Origin: Helopsaltes ochotensis
Lineage: Eukaryota > Chordata > Aves > Passeriformes > Locustellidae
NCBI GenBank assembly: GCA_013400155.1
Contig: VXBM01001629.1
Coordinates: 23,084 to 87,083 of the forward strand
Reading direction: 5' to 3'
Length of the DNA stretch: 64,000 nt
Shown here: positions 36,996 through 49,597 of the stretch, one piece after another
Layout of the letters: every line of letters starts with the position of its first letter
Position numbering within the stretch: position 1 is the first letter of the stretch
Notes under the pieces: model-generated
The model's database searches: none
What the model saw: only the letters and a program-made list of their open reading frames with translations
Told to the model about the DNA's origin: nothing
Position numbers and translations under genes: made by a program

Positions 36996-38711
36996 TACAA
37001 CATTTTCCATTTTTCTGAAAGTTCCTCTTTTGTCATTTCAAGTCATCCTGTTACACGTCAGAGTTCTGTCACACATTCTTTAGAAAAAAAAGAGTTTTGA
37101 AGTAAGGGAACAAAACAATTGCTAGAAGTACTCTTAGTCAGCTGTGTTTTTCTTCACAATAGAAAGACAAAAGGATTCCAAATATTGTTTACATTGCTGA
37201 ACTATTGTACTTCCTTGCAAACACATCTCTTCAGACAATGTGAGGCTGGAGCACATGACAGATTTAAACAACTACCATTTCTAGTACCTTACTTAACTCA
37301 GTTTTTTCTGTACACTGCAGACAACTTAATCCTTTCCATACAAAATTCTCAAGGTCTCTTTAATATGCAAAAGCTATGAAGCCATTTTTCCTTGCTATTT
37401 TCTCCTGAATCATAAGTGCACTTGGCAAGGACTCAAAGCATACATGGCTGCTGATGCTTCATACACTGGCAGAGAAGGTGAAGGTTGAATCACTCTTAAC
37501 ACTTCAGAATTGATTTGGACTAGCTTTTACAGGTTTGGAAAAAGCTCCTCACTCTCACAGCTACAGAAATGTTATACTACACTATACTATGCGCTGAAAG
37601 AGATAGAAACATACAGTTTACGAAGAAAGCTATTGTACTTCATTGTACATTCTATTCCCTGAGCCTTGGCAACAAAGAAAGGGTTGAACTGCCTTTGTGG
37701 GAGGATGATTATTGAATTGTGCACCTGGCATGCACAAGACTTTTCTGTCCTTCATTGACTGCTGTGGGCATCAGAAATGAATGAACTAGGGGAAGACAGA
37801 TTGTTCCAATACTTTGTTTCCCAGCAGAAAAGCACCATAAGCACCAAGCTAGGGCACTCCTTCCTGGCTTCAGATAGACCTTCAGGTACCTTTTGAATTC
37901 TTGAAGCAATTTATTTATATTCAAACCTCTTAAAATAAGTACTGCCTCAACTTTCAACTGTCTCAGAGTGACTACATCCCTCTCTCTCTGTAACAAAGCA
38001 GTAAGCTCATTGTCTTCCTGGGTCCATAAACTCCCTCTTGCTTGGGGGCTTCACAAAGATCCTACTTTAAGTACTATCTTGAATTACTTCCTCCTTCTCC
38101 CCTCTTCAGAGCTGCTGCAGACTGGTCTGCAGTCCCCTGCTGAGCCCCCAGCACACCCCTCCTCGCACTGCTCATATCTTTCATCTTCCCCAGGGGCATC
38201 TCCTCACCGCACACCTAGGTCTGTGCATCGGGGAGCAGAGCTCTGCCCACCCCACAGCCCTGAAAGAAACAAGCAGCTGAGAATGCTGCCCATCACCCAT
38301 GGCAATATCCATCAGCTAAAACTAGAGATTAAGCTGCCAAGAGACAAAAACCTCTGAGGATTCATGAACAGCTCGGAGTACTACAAAAAGAGCTTCAGCC
38401 ATATAGAAAAGAAACTTGGCAAGCAAACAGAACTTATAAAAGTGTTTTCTCAGGTTATAGGAAAAATAAGTCATGGTGGCTACTGCAGGAAACTGATTGG
38501 TAGACATTATTTTGTTTTATTATTGATTTTAAAATGGTCTTCATTCAGAAAATAAAATTTGCAAAAAAGTTAACTTCTTTGAGATTTTTCCTTTTTTATA
38601 AAAATGCATTTTAAAGCCCCTTTAAAGAATGGTTTCCAGATTTCTTTTCACCAGGTAACCAGTTTTTTTCTCTGATTTCTTTCATCTACTTGTAGATTAG
38701 TAATTTTCCCC
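36996..38711. other. no recognised features
   Basis: Mostly AT-rich. A GC-richer patch at about 38090-38270 (CTGCTGAGCCCCCAGCACACC) sits 0.5 kb from the CpG-rich LTR candidate but could not be assigned. The frame at 37968-38357 has no recognised domain. Confidence 0.4.
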
Positions 38712-38716
38712 CTAAA

Positions 38717-39830
38717 TGAAGTAAATAAATCAAGGGCAGGAGATTTATTTGCTCCTTTAATCGCCTTTATTAATCAGCTCTTTATTTGGGGAGGCTCAGG
38801 GTAGGGGTCTTTTCCACTTGCTCTGCCTCAGAGGAGGTTCTTTTCGGCTTCGCTGGTGTACTTGCAAAGCCGGGAGTCTAGGTCCTCACGGGAGTCCTAG
38901 GTTCTCAAATATCGGGCTCATCCTGGACAGGGTTCCCCTCCATCAGTCTCTTTTTAAGTCATGGCAAGTAGTCAAAACAGTGAGTGGCCTGCAGCTGCCC
39001 TGGCGTCTTGCTTACTTAGTACTGTCCTTTATAGCTTTTAATTTTTAAGGGGGGACTGCAGAATGAAGGTTTTTCAGTGTAGCTTGTACTTCTGGCTGCG
39101 CAGGGTCTCTTGGGAGCTTCAGTAATTTGCCTGTGGGCGGCAGCCTTCAGCAGGTCTGCTGGAGACTGGGCGGAGGATGGGCGGGGACAGCCCGTCTCTT
39201 CACGGGACAAAGAAATTGCTGATGGCCGCATGGCAGGGCTGGGGCAGGCAGCAGAACAACCCCAGCGGAGCGGGCAGTGCGGGCTGTTGGAGCTGCGCAG
39301 GCGGTGGCGGCAGCTCCATGGCAGCTCCATGGGGTGGCCGCAGATGACTGGGGGGTGGGGTGGGGGGGGCACGTTGGCTGCCAGTGGCAGCGGCTGCCCT
39401 GCGGCGGAGCAGCACAGCTCTGGAGCAGCCGAGGAGGGTTGACACTCCCCCCCACCTCCCGCCTCTCGGTTGCTGCGGCAGAACAGGTTGCGCTGCGATG
39501 GCTGTGGTCCCGCGGCGGCTGCAAAGCAGTGGGGTGGTCCCAGCAGCCCTGATGGGGACGGTGGAGGAGCCCCATGCTCAGCCGTGCAAGTGATCGGTGT
39601 GGGGGCTGGCAGCGGAGGTCTTGGCTCCGACACAGCCTCGGCAGGCGTCTTGGGGCTGGGGGGTTCTTCAGAGCTCCAGAGTACAGATTGTATATAATAC
39701 ATCCAACATTTCAAACACACAGTAAACAGTATTTCACAACTTGGAATATCAACACTGTCAATTCAACCATTTACATAATATTCAATCTATAATTAAAGGT
39801 TTTTAATTTTTTTTTTTATTATTTATTTCA
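38717..39830 (-). mobile_element. CpG-rich LTR candidate, about 1.1 kb
   Basis: The proposed ends are TGAAG...TTTCA flanked by CTAAA on both sides (38712-38716 and 39831-39835), a 5-bp target duplication. On the minus strand a TATA-like ATTATATACAA lies near 39700, followed by about 550 bases of CpG-dense GC-rich DNA (39100-39680). Two AATAAA signals lie near the 3' end (about 38766-38792). That order, AT-rich U3, GC-rich middle and AT-rich polyadenylation end, parallels the LTR at 49.6 kb. Frames of up to 234 codons across the GC-rich part are repetitive Pro/Ala/Ser translations without domains. A unique CpG island is the main alternative. Confidence 0.5.
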
Positions 39831-39835
39831 CTAAA

Positions 39836-42209
39836 TATAATGTGAAAAAGAAGCACTTTCCAGGTGTTCATTTTTCTTCTCTTTTATAGGTTTGGACATG
39901 AAATCCTGAGGAGAATTTCTTTTTTTCTGAAATCACATCCAGAGTGTTCTGTGTCAGTTTTATGGAGCTAGGCTTAGCAACATTTATCTGACCTGAGCAC
40001 CAGAAAAAACTGTAGCACCTAATTCCATCACAAGATTTGTTCACAAGGCAGGTCCGCATGTGGCATAACATAATTTTTAAAAAAGGGAGAAATAAGGTGT
40101 ATTCCAGAGTTCCCAAGCTAAATTCAATATTTTAACTGACACAATTACTTTTTCCAGCTAGTAAATTTTTAGGAAATTGAGATATAGTAATGTTATAGTA
40201 ATGTATTATAGTAATATATGGTATTATATTACTACATCAATTTCGCTTTTCTTAATTAGAGGCGGACAGTTTAATTTAAATGTTGGACTTTGCTCTTCAT
40301 GGTTCAGAACTGGTCAGCTAAGTGTCAGCATTTAATATGCCCGTTAACAGATGGTAAATTGTAAAAGAAAAATTTAAAGACAGCCTGATCTGCATATGAC
40401 TTTGTATGCCTACTTAGGAACATGAAGAAAATCCATTTTTCATTCTTTAGTTAAAAACCTGCATTTTGACTGTGAGGAGAAAGCTGCTATTCCTAAAGTG
40501 AGAATACTCATCCACTGTCTGTAAAGTACATCGTCCCCTATTAATACCTCCAACAAAAGTGTTGTCACAAATCTACTTTATAACTAGAATGACAGGTGAT
40601 ATTCAACTATAATAGAGATTGACTCACTACCCAGAATGGTCTTAAATGCTCCTCATTTTCTTTACATATTACCTACCTTGTCTGTGAAAACCATATCAAA
40701 ACATGTTTTTCAAAATTACACTTAAGAATACATCAGTTGAATTTTACTATCACTCTGTCTATGATGATAGTAAATAATTCTTTCTAGAAAGAATTGCTAT
40801 GTAATGACTCACATTGAGTTGCTGATAATAGGGAAGTCAAAATGCAGCCAATTGTCTTGTCACAATCTAGTTATTTTAATTAATTAGCCTTGCATTTAAC
40901 CTTCCGCTGGTTTTGAGTGGAGTTTTTAAAATAAAAATTCAAATAAGATACCATTTTTCAGGACCTAATTTTGAACATCCTCTTACAAACTGGTCCTGGT
41001 ACAGCATTTCCCTCCAGAACATAGGAGAAATCTAGTTGACAAGAATGTTTCCTTGCAATCTAGCACAACGATCAAGGGAGAAATTCGGTTATACTCTTTC
41101 ATTATGTGCTTTTTCAAGTGTTCCTAGCACACAACATAGCAAAAACAAATTTGTGGAGTTGGTCAAGGATCCAAATAATAGTAATACCTTTACCTGTTTT
41201 GTTAATCGTGTCTCAGTCACCCAGTGGCTATTAAGCAACTTTTATATTTCTTCAATGTTCATAAGCTCTATAGATGCTTACAATAAAAAGAAAAAAGAAC
41301 TTTCTGCATTGTTGAACAACTCATTATCTGCCAAATATTTCCTCTGTATCCACAAAAAAAAAAAAAAGAAAAGAAAAAAAAGAAAAAGAAGAGAGAAAAG
41401 AATATAAAAATAAATACTGCTTACCCCCCAAATTATTACCTAATTAATTTCTCTGCATTCCATAGTATCCAGCATTCCTTGCACAGCATTAATAAAACCA
41501 TAGAGTTGACTTATTCCTTGTGTTTAGCCACAAGAAGAGGTCAAGTGTCTGGGCAGATCTATCTGTGAGTCACAGTACAATTTCTTCCCCCCTTTGTTTG
41601 ACCCAGACTACTGAGTCCTCTACAACATTTCAGCAGCTTTGACCAAGGTATTGAAAAAATGGCAATGAGAGTAGCCATGTCAGTCTGACGTCCTATCCAG
41701 CTACCACCTGCAGTACAGACTGACAATGGGACATGAGGCACTTTTCATCCTTAAATAATCTTTTAGAGGTCAGGTATATGGATGTGAAAACACTGAGAGT
41801 TACCAGTGCCTGACACCCACTCAAGGCTCCAGTTCCTTCTATCCATACATCTATGTCTACACCAACTGTGTGATGAAGACAGAGGGACTTGTACTGGTGG
41901 GAATGGACCTAGGGAATGCCATTCCTAGCAGGGGTCTCTGAATCCTCCTAGGTGACATCCCATGGGGCTGGAGGTGACACAACACCTAACCTAGTGGGGT
42001 GCAATGCTGTGCATGATATTAGAACCAAAACAATTTGGAGAATGTTATTTTGAACAAGTAAGAATGGAAAGTGAGCTTTCCTTGAAGTCTTCCCTTTTTC
42101 TCCTAGTAATCAAAGACATTCTCTTGCATTTCTCTCAATTATCTGTTTCTTGCTGTTCATAAGTTATATTTTGGAAGTCTGAATTATGATAACATACACC
42201 TTTACCTTG
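39836..42209. other. no recognised features apart from simple repeats
   Basis: AT-rich sequence. A weak TATAGTAATGT repeat lies at 40183-40216 (three imperfect units) and an A/G-rich tract at 41353-41402. No exon or transposon is identified; the GC-richer stretch at 41800-42000 is unassigned. Confidence 0.45.
41353..41402 (+). repeat. A/G-rich simple repeat
   Basis: A polypurine tract, starting with 14 A and continuing as AnG units for about 50 bases. Confidence 0.9.
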
Positions 42210-42214
42210 AGATC

Positions 42215-43028
42215 TGTTATAGATGAATGTAGTAATTTGTGTTTTATTCAATATAGTTGATGTATAATGGCAAATAATATCATGTTCGAGTTAAAACAAA
42301 ACAACTGAGGGAATCAAGGCAGGCAGGGGCTGCACTCATATCTCTTTCAAAGATGGCCTACACCACCAGGAGAGAGACACTTTAATATTTGAATAGAAGG
42401 GAGGGGCCTCTGGTTGAAGATTTCTTTAGAGAACTATTAAACATACGAATAGAGGGTGCTGCCAGAAGACAGAGGAACCATCTGAAGCAAGACTCCACAG
42501 CTAGGTGTGCCCTCAGTCCTGAATCAGTGAGAGATTAACAATTCCAGTAAACCAAGTTTGGATGGACGTGTTCTTCCCAAAACCTGAAACCCCTGTTTTA
42601 CCAAAATAAAAGAAGAGGAGCTAACCACCCATCAACCTACTGGTTGTCATTGTACCAAGATCGCCAGATTATGAATTTGAATGTATAAGCATCACTGGCA
42701 GAAATCAACTAGATACTCCCTCCTCAAAACGCTGTTTACCAAAGAAAAGGACACTACATGAATATGTAAAAATTATTCCAGTCACAGAACTTCGAGATGA
42801 CACGTAGACCAGCTGGAAAAACTGTATAAAAGCAAGCCCCAAAAAGACTGCTTTTGTGAAACTAGAGGGAGTCTGTGTTGGTCCGTGGTTCACCCAGTTC
42901 TGATTGCCTGGTTCGGGGCTGATTTCGTTTGTTCATTTTCAAATTTGATACTGAAATTTTTCAATTTTGTATTTCAAATTTCATAATAAAATCTTTATAA
43001 GTTTTAAGTGGTGATTTCATTTATTACA
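42215..43028 (+). mobile_element. solo ERV LTR, 814 bp, plus strand
   Basis: Starts TGTTATAGATGAATG and ends CATTTATTACA, with AGATC on both sides (42210-42214 and 43029-43033), a clean 5-bp target duplication. A TATA box, TATAAAAG, lies at 42825-42832. A likely R region follows with GTGAAACTAGAGGGAGTCTG and GCCTGGTTCGGGGC, and AATAAA at 42985-42990 lies 38 bases before the end. No internal retroviral sequence remains. It is related to the LTR on the opposite strand at 43082-43781. Confidence 0.85.
42825..42832 (+). promoter_or_regulatory. LTR TATA box
   Basis: TATAAAAG, about 160 bases before the LTR polyadenylation signal. The same TGTATAAAAGC core recurs in the partner LTR at 43290-43297 on the other strand. 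Confidence 0.7.
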
Positions 43029-43102
43029 AGATCTAATCCATTTTTGTCATTACCATATGTTTATATAGTAAATAGATCTTATGGGTTATAAATGAAATCA
43101 CC
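43009..43102. repeat. inverted repeat formed by two LTR tails
   Basis: TGGTGATTTCATTTAT followed by ACAAGATCT on the left is mirrored by AGATCTTATGGGTTATAAATGAAATCACCA on the right, around a centre of about 40 AT-rich bases. The arms are the 3' tips and flanks of the two convergent LTRs. Confidence 0.85.
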
Positions 43103-43781
43103 AATAACCAGAATAATAAAACAAATAAATTTATTGGAATTTCGAAAATCAGAATTTTGGGTTATGAGAAAAAGGCCACTATCAAGCACAGCTCCAAGCC
43201 CAGGATCGGAACCGGCTGAGACCCTTAGACTCTGCCTCTATCACACAGAGCCTCCCCTGGTCTCACGTTGGACCCTCATTTTCAGCTGGCTTTTATACAG
43301 AAAAATTAGCCGGAGGCCACAGCACTACCTCTCACTTCTTGCTCCCTCCCCTTTGTGTTAGCTACAATTCAGGGAACAAAATAATATAGGTAAACTCTTA
43401 GTTTTTCAAATGCTAGTAGTCCGCTTTTGTCTTTGTTGGAAGTTTTTGTCATTTTATTTGACAAAATAAAATGTCATTTATTTGACCAGCTGTGCTGGTC
43501 CTCCATTCTTTGGGCTGGACTGATCATTCTTACCTCTTAGGTGACTATGTCCTCCACCCTTCAGGCTAATCGTCCTTATCTCCTCTGGTGATGGTTTCTG
43601 GTTAGCTCACTGGCCCGTTGATCACTTGCACTGATTACCGTCCTCCTCCTGGCATTGTGTATTTGTGTTCTCTGTTGTTCAAATGCTAATAGCCTCCAGT
43701 CCCAGTAACTTGCAAGGGCAGTTTTCTCATTAACAGTTTTTCCCTGTTTTCCTCCCCGTTTAACAAGAATATATTATGTCA
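43082..43781 (-). mobile_element. solo ERV LTR, about 700 bp, minus strand
   Basis: On the minus strand it ends GGTGATTTCATTTATAACCCA, like the plus-strand partner. It has TGTATAAAAGC (43290-43297 on plus), then GTGAGACCAGGGGAGGCTC, parallel to GTGAAACTAGAGGGAGTC in the partner, and an AATAAA (43130-43135). ATCTTA lies directly left of the element (43076-43081) and at 43783-43788 on the right, one base from the expected CA end, so the duplication is probable but imperfect. The U3 parts of the two LTRs are strongly diverged, so they are relatives rather than one recent pair. Confidence 0.7.
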
Positions 43782-44109
43782 AATCTTACAAACCCAGTCT
43801 ACTAAGATACCTATATCTAATATAAAACACAAATTACTACAATATTTATAACATTATGCAATTATGGAAATTAGAAGCTATTAATAGTTTCCTATGAAAT
43901 TAATATTATCATAATTTTGCCATCTTACATAAAAGTTATTCTGTATAAGAAAACGTTTAAAATAATATGGAAAGCATACTGTGAGAGTCTTTAAACTAAC
44001 TTCTGTTAGACAGAAAAAAAAAATACTAAGCTTTAACAAACATATTGAGCACTCCTTCCTCCTTTGTGCCTGAAGTTGATTACTCTGCAACAACACGTAA
44101 GATTAACCA

Positions 44110-44200
44110 GAAAAAAAAAAAATCCTAAAAGAAAAAAAAAAGAAAAAAAAACCCAAACAAACAAACAAAAAACCAAACAAACGAACAAGAAAAAAAAACA
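44110..44200 (+). repeat. A-rich tract with (AAAC)n units
   Basis: A-rich sequence ending in several CAAACAAACAAA units; similar in kind to the tract at 2076-2202. Confidence 0.9.
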
Positions 44201-44959
44201 TGTAAAGAGCCTTTTAAGTATTATTATAACTTTTAACTAATAATGTTTCCATATGGAAAGTGTCTCTGCACTTAGAAAATATTTGAAGACAATACTGTCA
44301 GATAAACAGTACTTGATAAAGAAATCCTGACAGCTTCCATGTTATCCCACAGAAACGTCATGAAAAACTCATTCCTGAAAAGCATTTCAACAGAACAAAA
44401 ATGTGATACTGATGCCAGTAGCAAAGACAGCACAAACAAAACCTGGGTTCCTGAACGGTCTTTGTGAACATGTATAACACCATGGATATGGCAGAATCAT
44501 CTTGAAAAGGTGACGAATACAGAGTCTGTCACCGTGCAAACCCTATGACAGATGGCAAATAGATTGTTGGTAAATATTTAATAAAAGGAAACATTAGTCT
44601 CTCATGTAAAACCTCTATTATACAAAGAAGCAAGGGTACAGCAACAAAGCACGTGCTCTTTTTTGACAATGATGCTGTTTCAGGTTGCCCGTGTCTACAG
44701 ACTAAAATTAAAGCTCAGTCTGTTACCATAGTGTAATACAACTCAGCAGAAGAGGCCTCTGTAGATTTTCTTTTTAGTTAAACCTGGATTCTATGGTTCA
44801 ACAGCTTGACAGCAGTGAAAAAGTATACTGCTTTTGCTGGAACATCTGTCTTTCAAGTCATTATTATTCCTCCTTTAAAATCTTCACCATAAAAGCCAGT
44901 GGAATTTGGGTGTTGGGTTTGCTTGGTTTTTCCCTTTGTTAATATCTTATGCTTTATCT

Positions 44960-44981
44960 AAGCTATTTATATAAATAGCTT
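44960..44981. repeat. perfect 22-bp AT-rich palindrome
   Basis: AAGCTATTTATATAAATAGCTT with both flanks reads the same on both strands without a spacer. A partial echo (GCTATTTATGTAGC) follows 7 bases later. Confidence 0.95.
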
Positions 44982-46725
44982 TACATGCTATTTATGTAGC
45001 ATGGTTTGTAGGTTTGTAGGTTTGGTGCTTCAAAACAGAAAATCATAAAACACATCTCAATTTGCTAATCACTCCTGATAGAAGACTGGGTTTTGTAGAG
45101 GGCCAATTAACTTTTTCCTTTTGAGCTATCATTGAAAATCAGAATTCGTTTAGTAGTAAAATTAGTTTAACAGCTTCAGCTCCAGGAGAACTCTGGAAAA
45201 TCCAGCAGCTCCACTTACAACTGAAATAATTTGTCAGAATGAAAAACCACATTTGGATATACCATGCCAGAATTAAGTGCAAAATTGCAAATCATGGATG
45301 GTTTAAAAAACCTTTACTTTAATGAACATTTTATTTACTTTTATGAACATTTTATGAACATAATGAACATTGAGGTCAGGTTGGTTTTTTTTCAAGTTTT
45401 CATATTTTTGCAAATGTAGTAAAAGTATACTTACTTATTTAAGTATATTCTAATTTTAGATCCAAATAATATTATTTTTATTTCTTCAGTGAAAACAAAA
45501 ACCACCAATGTTATTTCCTGATTTCTGCAGCTGAATTTTTGAGGTACCAATTTGTCTGAACAAAAAAAGTTAAAAAGCGATACAAGATAAAAAGGTCCAC
45601 AATACAAGTTCAATTATGAAGATTGGCAATTGGCAGCATTGCACATGGAACATATAAAATGTGTTTTCCAGATTTCTGTGATGTAATTAATCAGCCATCG
45701 GACAAGTTTCTCTCAACCCATTTGCTGCAACTACTACTTTCCTCTAGAAGCAGTAACTTACTGATGTACAGACCTACTATAGAAAATTCAGGACTTCAAT
45801 GGATAAATATGTGAATGGGTATCCTGGACAAATTGCAGGGTCAGTATGTCTATCTCAAAACCTATTATACAGTCACATTTGGACAATCTTATATTTCACT
45901 GTCAACATTATAGATTTCTGAATTTTTCAAATTCTTCTTACCCAGCAAAGTAGAGGTACTTATTTTTTTCATCCATTAAAAAAAAAAAAAAAGCAACATT
46001 CTTTTTAAAAACAAATTTACCCTTCAGGGTAACAACATTTCTTAATGACAGTCAAATCCCAAAACTGCAATTATACCTTTTTGTATAATATAATCTTTGA
46101 ACACTCTGTACAGTGCTATTTAATTGTAAGTCATTTTCTGGTCAGCTTACTTATTTCAGCGCCTCATTATTCACAGTCAAACTTTCAACAAAACTAAGAA
46201 CAAACACATATGCGACACTGAAAAAAAATTCCTGGCATCAGTTCAAATTACTAATAACATTTTGAACATTTGTTATTTAAGTTTGTTTAATTCTTTCCAT
46301 CTTAAAATGTGTAACAAGGCAACTTGTCCAATTTATCATCATGAGATCTTCCATTATCCAATCATGTATCAAGAAAACATGAAAAAGTCATCTTAGAATA
46401 GGATCTGTTAATGTGTTTAAAGTTCTGCAGCTACTAAAGCTGATACCGAGTGCAGAGACCACTAGATGGCATAAAACAATAAATACAATGAGAAAAAACA
46501 TAATTAGCTTTTCTAAGTTTATCTAAGAAACTCAGGTTGTGTTAATATGAAGGTTATCAATGCAAACTTAACTCTATCCTTTAAGATTACCTATTCTATT
46601 ACAACATTACTACATGCTAGTTCAAATATAATAGAAGACACAGTTCAAGTTTTTATGAGCAGCTTTCTTCACCAAAAAAAGGGTAGATTTTTTTTTTAAT
46701 ATTCAAAGTGATTATGCCTCACAGT

Positions 46726-47077
46726 CTGAAGAAAAGAAGGCTCAGAGGAGATTTTATTGATCTCTACAGCTACCTGAAAGGAGGTGGTGGTGAGGTGGGT
46801 CTGCTCTTCTCCCAGTCAACAAGCAATAGGACAAGGAAATGGTGTGCCTCCAGGTGTGCCAGGGGAGGTTCAGGTTGGATAATTGGAAAAACGTCTTCAC
46901 TGAAAGAGTGATTAAGCATTGGAAAAGGTTCCTCTCATGGAGTCAGTCCTAGGAAGCCTACAGAAAATGAGTGGACATGACACCTCACAATATGATTTAA
47001 TGGGCATGGTGGTATTTGGTCATAGGTTGGACTTGATCTTGCAGGTCTTTTCCAACCTTAATGATTCTATGATTTTT
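46726..47077 (+). mobile_element. CR1 LINE 3' fragment
   Basis: CTGAAGAAAAGAAGGCTCAG, GGAGATTTTATTGATCTCTAC, TACCTGAAAGGAGGTGGTGG, TTCAGGTTGGATAATTGG, GGTTGGACTTGATCTTGCAG and TTCCAACCTTAATGATTCTATG follow the CR1 ORF2 end and 3' UTR in order. The 67-codon frame at 46708-46911 is decayed CR1, not a gene. Confidence 0.93.
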
Positions 47078-47324
47078 GCCAACAACTGAACAAGAGATCT
47101 TTAAGATTGAGACCTAGTCTGGAAAATTTCTCCAACACTCAGGATCTTCTTCCGGTCACAACAGGCATTCAAAGATAACGGCCTGGCCTGGTCATCAACC
47201 TCCTCCCTCAACACACGAGTACATCCCATGAGACCCCTTGCACTTGTATATATCTGTTGTCTTTATAAGTCCCTTTATTTGATCCTTCCCTACCAAGGTG
47301 CACTGAGTTCACCTAGGCTGGATG

Positions 47325-47555
47325 GCAGGCACTCACCAAAGCTGCTCCATCACTCCTCCACAAGTGAGAGAAAATGTATAACAAAGGGCTCATGAGTTAA
47401 GGACCAGAAGAGATCATTCCCCAAATACTGTCACAGGCAGAACAGACATTAACTGAATTTATTACTAACAAAATCAGAGCAGAATAATGAGCAGTAAAAC
47501 ACACCCTAAAAACACCTTTCCTCCCACCCCTCCCTCCTTTCTGAGTTCTACCTCC
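47325..47555 (-). mobile_element. ERV (ERVL-type) fragment
   Basis: The motif series CACCAAAGCTGCTCCATCAC, AACAAAGGGCTCATGAG, GAGATCATTCCCCAAATACTGTC, AATTTATTACTAACAAAATC and AGCAGAATAATGAGCAG is one I associate with a common avian ERVL-like element in reverse orientation. The boundaries are not resolved and no coding sequence is present. Confidence 0.6.
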
Positions 47556-49592
47556 TTCATTGTTTTCACAAGGTTCATTTACAGCTGAACTGCTCAAGCT
47601 AATGAGAGAACAGTCACTGCAGGAGCCAGAAGAAGAAAAAGGTTTCAATGTTACACTAAAGTCTCTCTGGAACATTAGAAAGTGTTGAGACTGCAGGAAT
47701 TATGGATATCAAGTAGATATTCCACACTTTCAAGACATAGTCTTCAGTTTCATTCAAATTTGTTTTCTGTATTTACATTTTGCCTTGCTTCAGCCCACTT
47801 TTATGCCCATACTATTAGTTTTTTATTCCAATGATGCTACTTATAATGGTGGTAAAGCCAAGACATAGCAGGTTCCAGAGACAAGAATCAGGATGCTCAT
47901 GAAAATGCTTGCTAGCCAGACCAGTGGTAAGTGAAAACTTCATAACATTAGATGATGCTTTTTCAGAGTGTGTTGCTTCACTTCTACTTTTAAAAGGTTT
48001 CTGTATCTGAACCTGACAGTTATAAAGCCATTTTCTTCCAAAGACATTTTTTTTTCCCAGGAAGTAGGGGCAGCTTTTTAAAATTAAATTTTTTCCCCCA
48101 TGCATATGTATCTACTCCATGTATACACACACATACACACATATATAGGTACACACGCACATATTCCTTGTGCTCTATATATGTATTATTCAAATAGGTA
48201 TATGTATTGAAATATCTATGTGAATATTCACCTTTGCTTACCCATATATGTTTACATATATATGTATTTTCATATCCTGGTGCACAGGAGGAATCAAAGA
48301 TCAGGGAAAAGACAAAAAAATGTCCTTTGTAGAGGGTGGGGAAAAGCCTTTAGCATAAAGCAATAATACAAAGCAGACCATTTCATTCTGCGTAAGGTTT
48401 CCTGCTAGTTACAAGTTCTTTAGTTTTTCAACTGGACTGTTCAACAAATTGGTGGTATCCAACTGGACTCAGCACTAGATGTTCATTACTAGTAACACAA
48501 AATTTGGTTTTGGTGCTTCTACACAAATTTTAGTCATCCTTCAAGGCAGCTTAATTAGCTGTTCCACGTACCCTGCAAAGCTATTTCCTGCATGCTTTCC
48601 CTGCATGCTGATTTGAATAATCCTGCTTCCCCTGTATGTATGCTTTCCCTTTGTGCTTTCTCTTCGTGCTTTGTGTGCTTGCTCCTTACTTACCTTATGT
48701 TGAAGTGTACTTTTACATATTACTTAAAACTTTTCAGCAGAGATCCTAAAAGTGTGGCAGCAACGTTACTCTTCCCATGAAGAATATGTCAGATTTGTAT
48801 ACCTTCATGGTAGTTATTAGAGTTAGTTTTTATAAATCACCCAAATATCATAATAGATCATGGGTTTTAGTACCTTCTTGATCTCTACTTACACAACCTC
48901 AAAATTAATTTAAGCTTGAGAAGTGTCAATCTCTTTGACTAATTAAATTAAAGCCTATTTGAAATAGAACAATTTGAGGCCATTAACTTTTTAATAATTG
49001 TAATTACTATAAAAAATTAGACATAGCTGAGCTGTCATTGTTCTTTCGCTAATAGTCTGTCCTCAAAGATTATGCTTATGCAAGCAAATTATTGTATAAT
49101 GAGACATGGCTTTTCATGACTCTGTATCCATAGGCCAGTCCAGTTATGACCAGCTATGTGAATTCTGGTTACAGGACATAAAAGTGTTAGTGTGTTTAAT
49201 TTTATCCTTCTAACACAGTTTTAAACCAAAATCTGCTTCACAGCTTATTTAATGCATAGGGAAAACAAATGTTACTTTATTTCATTACCTGTTTCAATCT
49301 TCACTGAGAAATAGGTAATCTTATTAAAAGAATACTAAATGAGTCCCACCCTATCTGTACTGATATCCCACAACAGTGTGAAGTTGTTTCAAGGAATTGT
49401 TTAGATTTGATTGTATATTTTAGTGCGTATCTTTTGGAACCCAGGGCATCCCTCTGGCTGCCCTGGGTGGTCCGAGACCCTGGCAAGGGGGTCAGAGACC
49501 ATGGCACAGAGCCCAAAATGATAGTGCCTTTGATCTCAGTCCATGGGAGAAATTACCAACCTTGCATGAAGATTTACGAGCCAGGAGAGTTT
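47556..49592. other. no recognised features apart from simple repeats
   Basis: AT-rich. A CA/TA microsatellite lies at 48117-48170. A loose TGCTTTCCCTGCATG-type repeat lies at 48585-48690, imperfect with roughly 15-30 base units. Confidence 0.5.
48117..48170. repeat. (CA)n/(TA)n compound microsatellite
   Basis: Imperfect ACACACATACACACATATATA followed by further ACACACGCACA units. Confidence 0.88.
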
Positions 49593-49597
49593 GATAT

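Larger units (their letters stand above)
43789..46725. other. no recognised features apart from simple repeats
   Basis: AT-rich. It holds the A/C-rich tract at 44110-44200, a 22-bp palindrome at 44960-44981 and a short GGTTTGTA repeat near 45003-45024. Confidence 0.5.

Noticed and set aside
39016..39720. Longest open frame in the window, 234 codons, minus
   Set aside because: It spans the CpG-rich LTR candidate, is Pro/Ala/Ser/Cys-rich, has other long frames on both strands over the same bases, and shows no domain.
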